A stretch of 16,585 nucleotides of DNA from an uncultured Chitinophagales bacterium (GTDB lineage: Bacteria > Bacteroidota > Bacteroidia > Chitinophagales > Chitinophagaceae). Shown in pieces: positions 13,660-16,585 of this stretch. The stretch covers positions 1 through 16,585 of the forward strand of contig CAMPIQ010000077.1 in assembly GCA_946886475.1 (NCBI GenBank), written 5' to 3'. The notes under the pieces are model-generated. The model was not told where the DNA came from and did no database searches. It saw only the letters and a list, made by a program, of their open reading frames with translations. The position numbers were made by a program, and so were the translations under genes. Numbering within the stretch: the stretch's first letter is position 1; every line of letters begins with the position of its first letter.

Positions 13660-14949
13660 ATGAAAGATGTGAATGCTTCTATAATAACCATTGGTGATGA
13701 ACTATTGATTGGACAAACCATTGATACCAACAGCGCGTTCATTGGACAGGAATTAAATAAGATCGGGATATGGGTGAAGAAAAGGATTGCTGTAGGAGAT
13801 GTAAGAGAAGAAATTCTTGGTGTTTTAAAAGCCGAGGCAGATGAAAACGATATCATCATCATAACCGGCGGACTCGGACCAACCGCTGATGATATAACCA
13901 AACCAACGCTATGCGAATTCTTTAATACCAGTCTGGCAATTGACGGGGAAGCATTGCGGAATGTAACTGATATCTTCACAAAGATTGGCCGGCCACTGAT
14001 TGAACGCAATCTCAGGCAGGCCGAAGTGCCTTCCAATTGCATTGTATTGCAAAATAAAAGAGGAACCGCGCCAGGAATGTGGTGGGGACCGGAAAGAGAC
14101 AAAGAACGGGACAGCTTAAATAACAGCTCCACTATTTTTATATCCCTGCCCGGAGTACCCCACGAAATGAAGGGTCTCATGACAGACAGCGTCATACCCA
14201 GGCTGAAGGAAGTACTGGAACTACCGGCCGTATTGCATAGAACATTACTGACCTCAGGCATTGGAGAATCCATGCTTGCAGAAACCATTCAGGAATACGA
14301 AACCCATTTACCCCGGCATATAAAACTTGCCTACCTGCCGGCATATGGATTGGTAAGACTGCGGCTTACTGTAAGAATGGATCATAAAGAAGAAGCTCAC
14401 AAAGAGATCGACCGGTATTTTAATTTATTAAAACCCCTGATTACAAATTGGATCGTGGCTGAAGAAGACATCCCAATTGAGGAAGCCGTGAGCAGGTTAT
14501 TAAGATCAGGAAATAAAACAGTGGCTACTGCAGAAAGTTGCACAGGAGGATATATTGCCCATCTGCTTACCTTCATAGCCGGCGCTTCTGATATCTATAA
14601 TGGTTCGGTTGTATCATATGCCTATGAAGCCAAGGAAGACCTGCTCCATGTAAAACGGTCCACCCTTGACCAATGGGGTGCGGTAAGTGAACAGACAGTG
14701 AAAGAAATGACTGAAGGCATTTTAAAAACAATGAAAACGGATTATGCCATTGCCACTTCGGGGATCATGGGCCCTGGTGGAGGTACGCTGGAAAAACCTG
14801 CGGGTACGGTATGGATAGCGGTGGGCAATCACCGGAAAATCAAAACCCTCAAAACTTTCTTCCGGTTCGACCGGAAAAGAAATATTGAAATGACCGCACA
14901 TACGGCACTAACCATGCTTTACAGGTTTATTCAGGAGCAGGAAGTCTAA
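13660..14949 (+). CDS. cinA: CinA: NMN deamidase / nucleotide pyrophosphatase
   Basis: A 429-residue two-domain CinA protein, full length for the family. The N-terminal molybdopterin-binding-like (COG1058) domain, about 4-175, starts ASIITIGDELLIGQTIDTNS and contains GGLGPTADD near 69-77; in characterised members it hydrolyses ADP-ribose or related nucleotides. The C-terminal CinA/PncC domain, about 270-425, has AESCTGG at 291-297 and the SGIMGPGGG loop; in characterised members this domain deamidates nicotinamide mononucleotide, recycling NMN into NAD synthesis. The protein is cytoplasmic. I chose the ATG at 13660, matching the family N-terminus; an upstream ATG at 13558 would lie inside the divergent PBP4 gene. 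No promoter was found in the 37-bp gap, so it must lie within the PBP4 coding sequence or be non-canonical. Confidence 0.95.
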   Translation: MKDVNASIITIGDELLIGQTIDTNSAFIGQELNKIGIWVKKRIAVGDVREEILGVLKAEADENDIIIITGGLGPTADDITKPTLCEFFNTSLAIDGEALRNVTDIFTKIGRPLIERNLRQAEVPSNCIVLQNKRGTAPGMWWGPERDKERDSLNNSSTIFISLPGVPHEMKGLMTDSVIPRLKEVLELPAVLHRTLLTSGIGESMLAETIQEYETHLPRHIKLAYLPAYGLVRLRLTVRMDHKEEAHKEIDRYFNLLKPLITNWIVAEEDIPIEEAVSRLLRSGNKTVATAESCTGGYIAHLLTFIAGASDIYNGSVVSYAYEAKEDLLHVKRSTLDQWGAVSEQTVKEMTEGILKTMKTDYAIATSGIMGPGGGTLEKPAGTVWIAVGNHRKIKTLKTFFRFDRKRNIEMTAHTALTMLYRFIQEQEV

Positions 14950-14953
14950 AGTC

Positions 14954-14980
14954 CGCATTAAGTGCGCAATCCTTATTTTT
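14954..14980 (+). terminator. Weak terminator-like hairpin after cinA
   Basis: CGCAT (14954-14958) and GTGCG (14962-14966) can pair (one T-G pair) around a 3-nt loop, and TATTTTT follows 8 nt later. It starts 5 nt after the cinA stop. The stem is short and the T run is offset, so support is low. Confidence 0.25.
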
Positions 14981-14981
14981 G
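14974..14981 (+). promoter_or_regulatory. Candidate -7 box (TATTTTTG) for the E2 gene
   Basis: TATTTTTG fits TAnnTTTG and is followed by the heptad repeat and, 175 bp later, the E2 start. No spaced TTTG was found upstream. If active, the whole repeat locus B would be transcribed as the E2 leader. Confidence 0.3.
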
Positions 14982-14995
14982 GCCCGGAATAAATA

Positions 14996-15145
14996 GTTCA
15001 AAGTCGGGAGTTAAAAGTCAGGATTTCAAAGTCAGGAGTTCAAAGTTCAAAGTCAGTGCATTAAATTCTGAACTTCCTCATCTATTGAAACAGTGACTTT
15101 GAACTTAGAGGGAACTTTGAACTTTGAACCTGGAACTATGAACTT
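14996..15145. repeat. Heptad repeat locus B, nine units plus inverted arm
   Basis: The left arm 14996-15058 is exactly nine 7-bp units (63 bp): GTTCAAA, GTCGGGA, GTTAAAA, GTCAGGA, TTTCAAA, GTCAGGA, GTTCAAA, GTTCAAA, GTCAGTG. After a 32-bp spacer (15059-15090), the inverted arm 15091-15130 contains TGACTTTGAACT and AACTTTGAACTTTGAACC, and a decayed unit runs to about 15145. It occupies most of the 207-bp gap between cinA and the E2 gene, ending about 12 bp before the E2 ATG. Confidence 0.85.
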
Positions 15146-15156
15146 AAAATTCACAT

Positions 15157-16506
15157 ATGGCAACTGTTGACCTGGTAATGCCTAAGATGGGCGAAAGTAT
15201 TATGGAAGCTACCATTCTAAAATGGCATAAACAACCTGGCGACCAGGTGAAGATGGATGAAACTGTGCTGGAGATAGCTACCGATAAAGTAGACAGCGAG
15301 GTTCCATCCACTGCCGAGGGAGTGATCGCTGAGGTTTTGTTTAATGTGAATGATGTAGTTCCCGTTGGAACTGTTATTGCAAGGGTAAAAACTGGCGCCG
15401 CTGAATCAAATAACGGCACACAACCCTCGTCTGTACCTGTACAGACAAAGGATGTTCCCATACAGGAAGAAAGTTTCCAGGAGCCGGTTTCAACAGCTTC
15501 GCATCATTACACAGCCGCACCCTCACAGGGGCAGGTGAATGGAAGCCGTTTTTATTCGCCCCTGGTTTTAAATATCGCGGCCCAGGAAGGTGTTAGCATG
15601 TCGGAGCTGGAAAAAATAGCGGGCACCGGAAATGAAGGCAGGGTCACTAAAAGAGATATCCTACAGTTTGTACATGATAAGCGATCCGGGAAGGCTGAAA
15701 TATCCAGGCCCGCGGGTCAGCGTCAGGAGCAGCAGCAAAATATGGTGATCCCCATGGAGAAAGTTGAACCATCACGTGAGGTGGCTGCCTATACCGGAAA
15801 TGTGGAGGTGATTGAAATGGACCGCATGCGGAAAATGATTGCGGAACATATGGTGAGGAGTAAACACACAAGTCCGCACGTAACTTCTTTTACGGAAGCT
15901 GACGTCACAAATCTTGTGATGTGGCGCAATAAGGTTAAAAAGGAATTTGAAAAAAGAGAAAATACAAAGATCACCTTCACCCCTCTTTTTATTGAGGCCA
16001 TTGTGCGCTGTATCAAAAAATTCCCATTGATCAACAGCTCACTTGAAGGCAATAATATCATTGTAAAAAAAGATATCAATATTGGTATGGCAACTGCACT
16101 GCCCACCGGTAACCTGATTGTACCGGTTATCAGGAATGCAGACCAGCTCAACCTCGTTGGACTGGCCAAGCGGGTGAATCATCTTGCCGACAGTGCACGG
16201 AACAGTAAATTAAGACCGGAAGATATTGCCGATGGCACTTTCACCTTAACGAATGTAGGTACATTCGGAAGTTTGATGGGAACCCCAATCATCAACCAGC
16301 CACAGGTAGCCATACTCGCGGTTGGCGCCATCAAGAAAAGACCGGTAGTGGTAGAAACCCCACATGGTGACAGCATTGCCATCAGGCATATGATGTATTT
16401 ATCTATGAGCTACGATCACAGGATCGTTGATGGAAGCCTGGGCGCTACCTTCTTAACTGCAGTAGCACATGAGCTGGAGAATTTTAATGGAGAAAGAGAG
16501 TCTTAG
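15157..16506 (+). CDS. 2-oxo-acid dehydrogenase E2, lipoyl acyltransferase
   Basis: A 449-residue dihydrolipoyllysine acyltransferase, the core of a 2-oxo-acid dehydrogenase complex in the cytoplasm. The lipoyl domain (1-79) has the lipoylated lysine at ATDKVDSE (K44). A Ser/Pro/Gln-rich linker leads to the E3/E1-binding domain (about 131-172, with FYSPLVLNIAAQEGV and GRVTKRDI), then a second linker rich in Gln. The catalytic domain (about 216-445) ends with SYDHRIVDG, with His421 and Asp425 in the classical positions. The stretch TNVGTFGSLMGTPIINQPQ and the KKRPVV segment resemble branched-chain E2 (BfmBB/BkdB type) more than pyruvate E2, so a branched-chain 2-oxo-acid role is likelier. There is one lipoyl domain only. 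No E1 or E3 gene is seen beside it, though the downstream side is cut by the window. ATG at 15157 fits the family start. Confidence 0.93.
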   Translation: MATVDLVMPKMGESIMEATILKWHKQPGDQVKMDETVLEIATDKVDSEVPSTAEGVIAEVLFNVNDVVPVGTVIARVKTGAAESNNGTQPSSVPVQTKDVPIQEESFQEPVSTASHHYTAAPSQGQVNGSRFYSPLVLNIAAQEGVSMSELEKIAGTGNEGRVTKRDILQFVHDKRSGKAEISRPAGQRQEQQQNMVIPMEKVEPSREVAAYTGNVEVIEMDRMRKMIAEHMVRSKHTSPHVTSFTEADVTNLVMWRNKVKKEFEKRENTKITFTPLFIEAIVRCIKKFPLINSSLEGNNIIVKKDINIGMATALPTGNLIVPVIRNADQLNLVGLAKRVNHLADSARNSKLRPEDIADGTFTLTNVGTFGSLMGTPIINQPQVAILAVGAIKKRPVVVETPHGDSIAIRHMMYLSMSYDHRIVDGSLGATFLTAVAHELENFNGERES

Positions 16507-16510
16507 TGCG

Positions 16511-16559
16511 GTTCAAAGTTTAAAGTTTAAAGTTCAAAGTTCAAAGTTCAAAGTCAGTG
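16511..16559. repeat. Heptad repeat locus C, seven units
   Basis: Seven units directly after the E2 stop: GTTCAAA, GTTTAAA, GTTTAAA, three GTTCAAA, then GTCAGTG. The same end unit followed by N-A-N-T-A occurs at loci A and B. An inverted arm would be expected 30-70 bp further on, but the window ends at 16585. The array begins 4 bp after the TAG of the E2 gene. Confidence 0.85.
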
Positions 16560-16585
16560 AACTAAATGCGGGGAGTTATTCCAGA

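Noticed and set aside
13623..14288. Open-frame extension of the dacB frame by 222 codons upstream (minus strand)
   Set aside because: It is antisense to the well-recognised cinA N-terminal domain, and the signal peptide starts cleanly at 13622.
14996..15145. CRISPR-like array
   Set aside because: The 7-bp units are contiguous, with no spacers, and no cas gene is nearby.

Overview
The window looks like a chromosomal segment of a Bacteroidota bacterium, most likely of the Chitinophagaceae/Sphingobacteriia type. The evidence is a type IX secretion (T9SS) C-terminal sorting domain on a secreted protease, Bacteroidota-restricted families (HU-CCDC81 proteins, DUF6526, a TPR/plugless-barrel gene pair), promoters of the TTTG / TAnnTTTG type, a near absence of Shine-Dalgarno sequences, and signal peptides cleaved just before a glutamine (the Bacteroidetes 'Q-rule'). 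It reads as core chromosome: I see no transposase, phage gene, integrase, CRISPR array, tRNA or rRNA.

Layout. 1-233: repeat-rich non-coding DNA with a duplicated 71-bp block, a 20-bp tandem repeat and three hairpins of one design. 234-974 (-): DUF4197 secreted protein. 1245-2387 (+): FAD-dependent amine/amino-acid oxidase-like enzyme, which abuts with zero spacing the convergent M43 metalloprotease with T9SS domain (2388-3632, -). 3888-4688 (+): lipoprotein glutaminyl cyclase. 10958 down to 4702 (-): a four-gene run of TPR protein, plugless TonB-receptor-like barrel, HU-CCDC81 membrane protein and zinc-ribbon methyltransferase, with a consensus promoter at 11045-11076. 11142-11555 (+): DoxX family membrane protein. 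11721-12149 (-): DUF6526 membrane protein. 12216-13622 (-): PBP4-type D,D-carboxypeptidase, diverging across 37 bp from cinA (13660-14949, +). 15157-16506 (+): lipoyl acyltransferase E2 of a 2-oxo-acid dehydrogenase, probably branched-chain.

How it fits together. Most genes act in the cell envelope. The glutaminyl cyclase is the enzyme expected to cyclise N-terminal Gln exposed by signal peptidase I, and all five signal-peptidase-I-type exported proteins in the window have Gln at the predicted mature +1 position. The TPR/barrel/HU-CCDC81 genes look like an uncharacterised outer-to-inner-membrane module. Housekeeping metabolism is represented by cinA (NMN deamidase/pyrophosphatase) and the E2.

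The most unusual DNA is a family of heptanucleotide repeats (units of the type GTTCAAA / GTCAGGA ending in GTCAGTG) in three intergenic places: between doxX and DUF6526 as an inverted pair, between cinA and the E2 gene as an inverted pair, and directly after the E2 gene, where the window ends.
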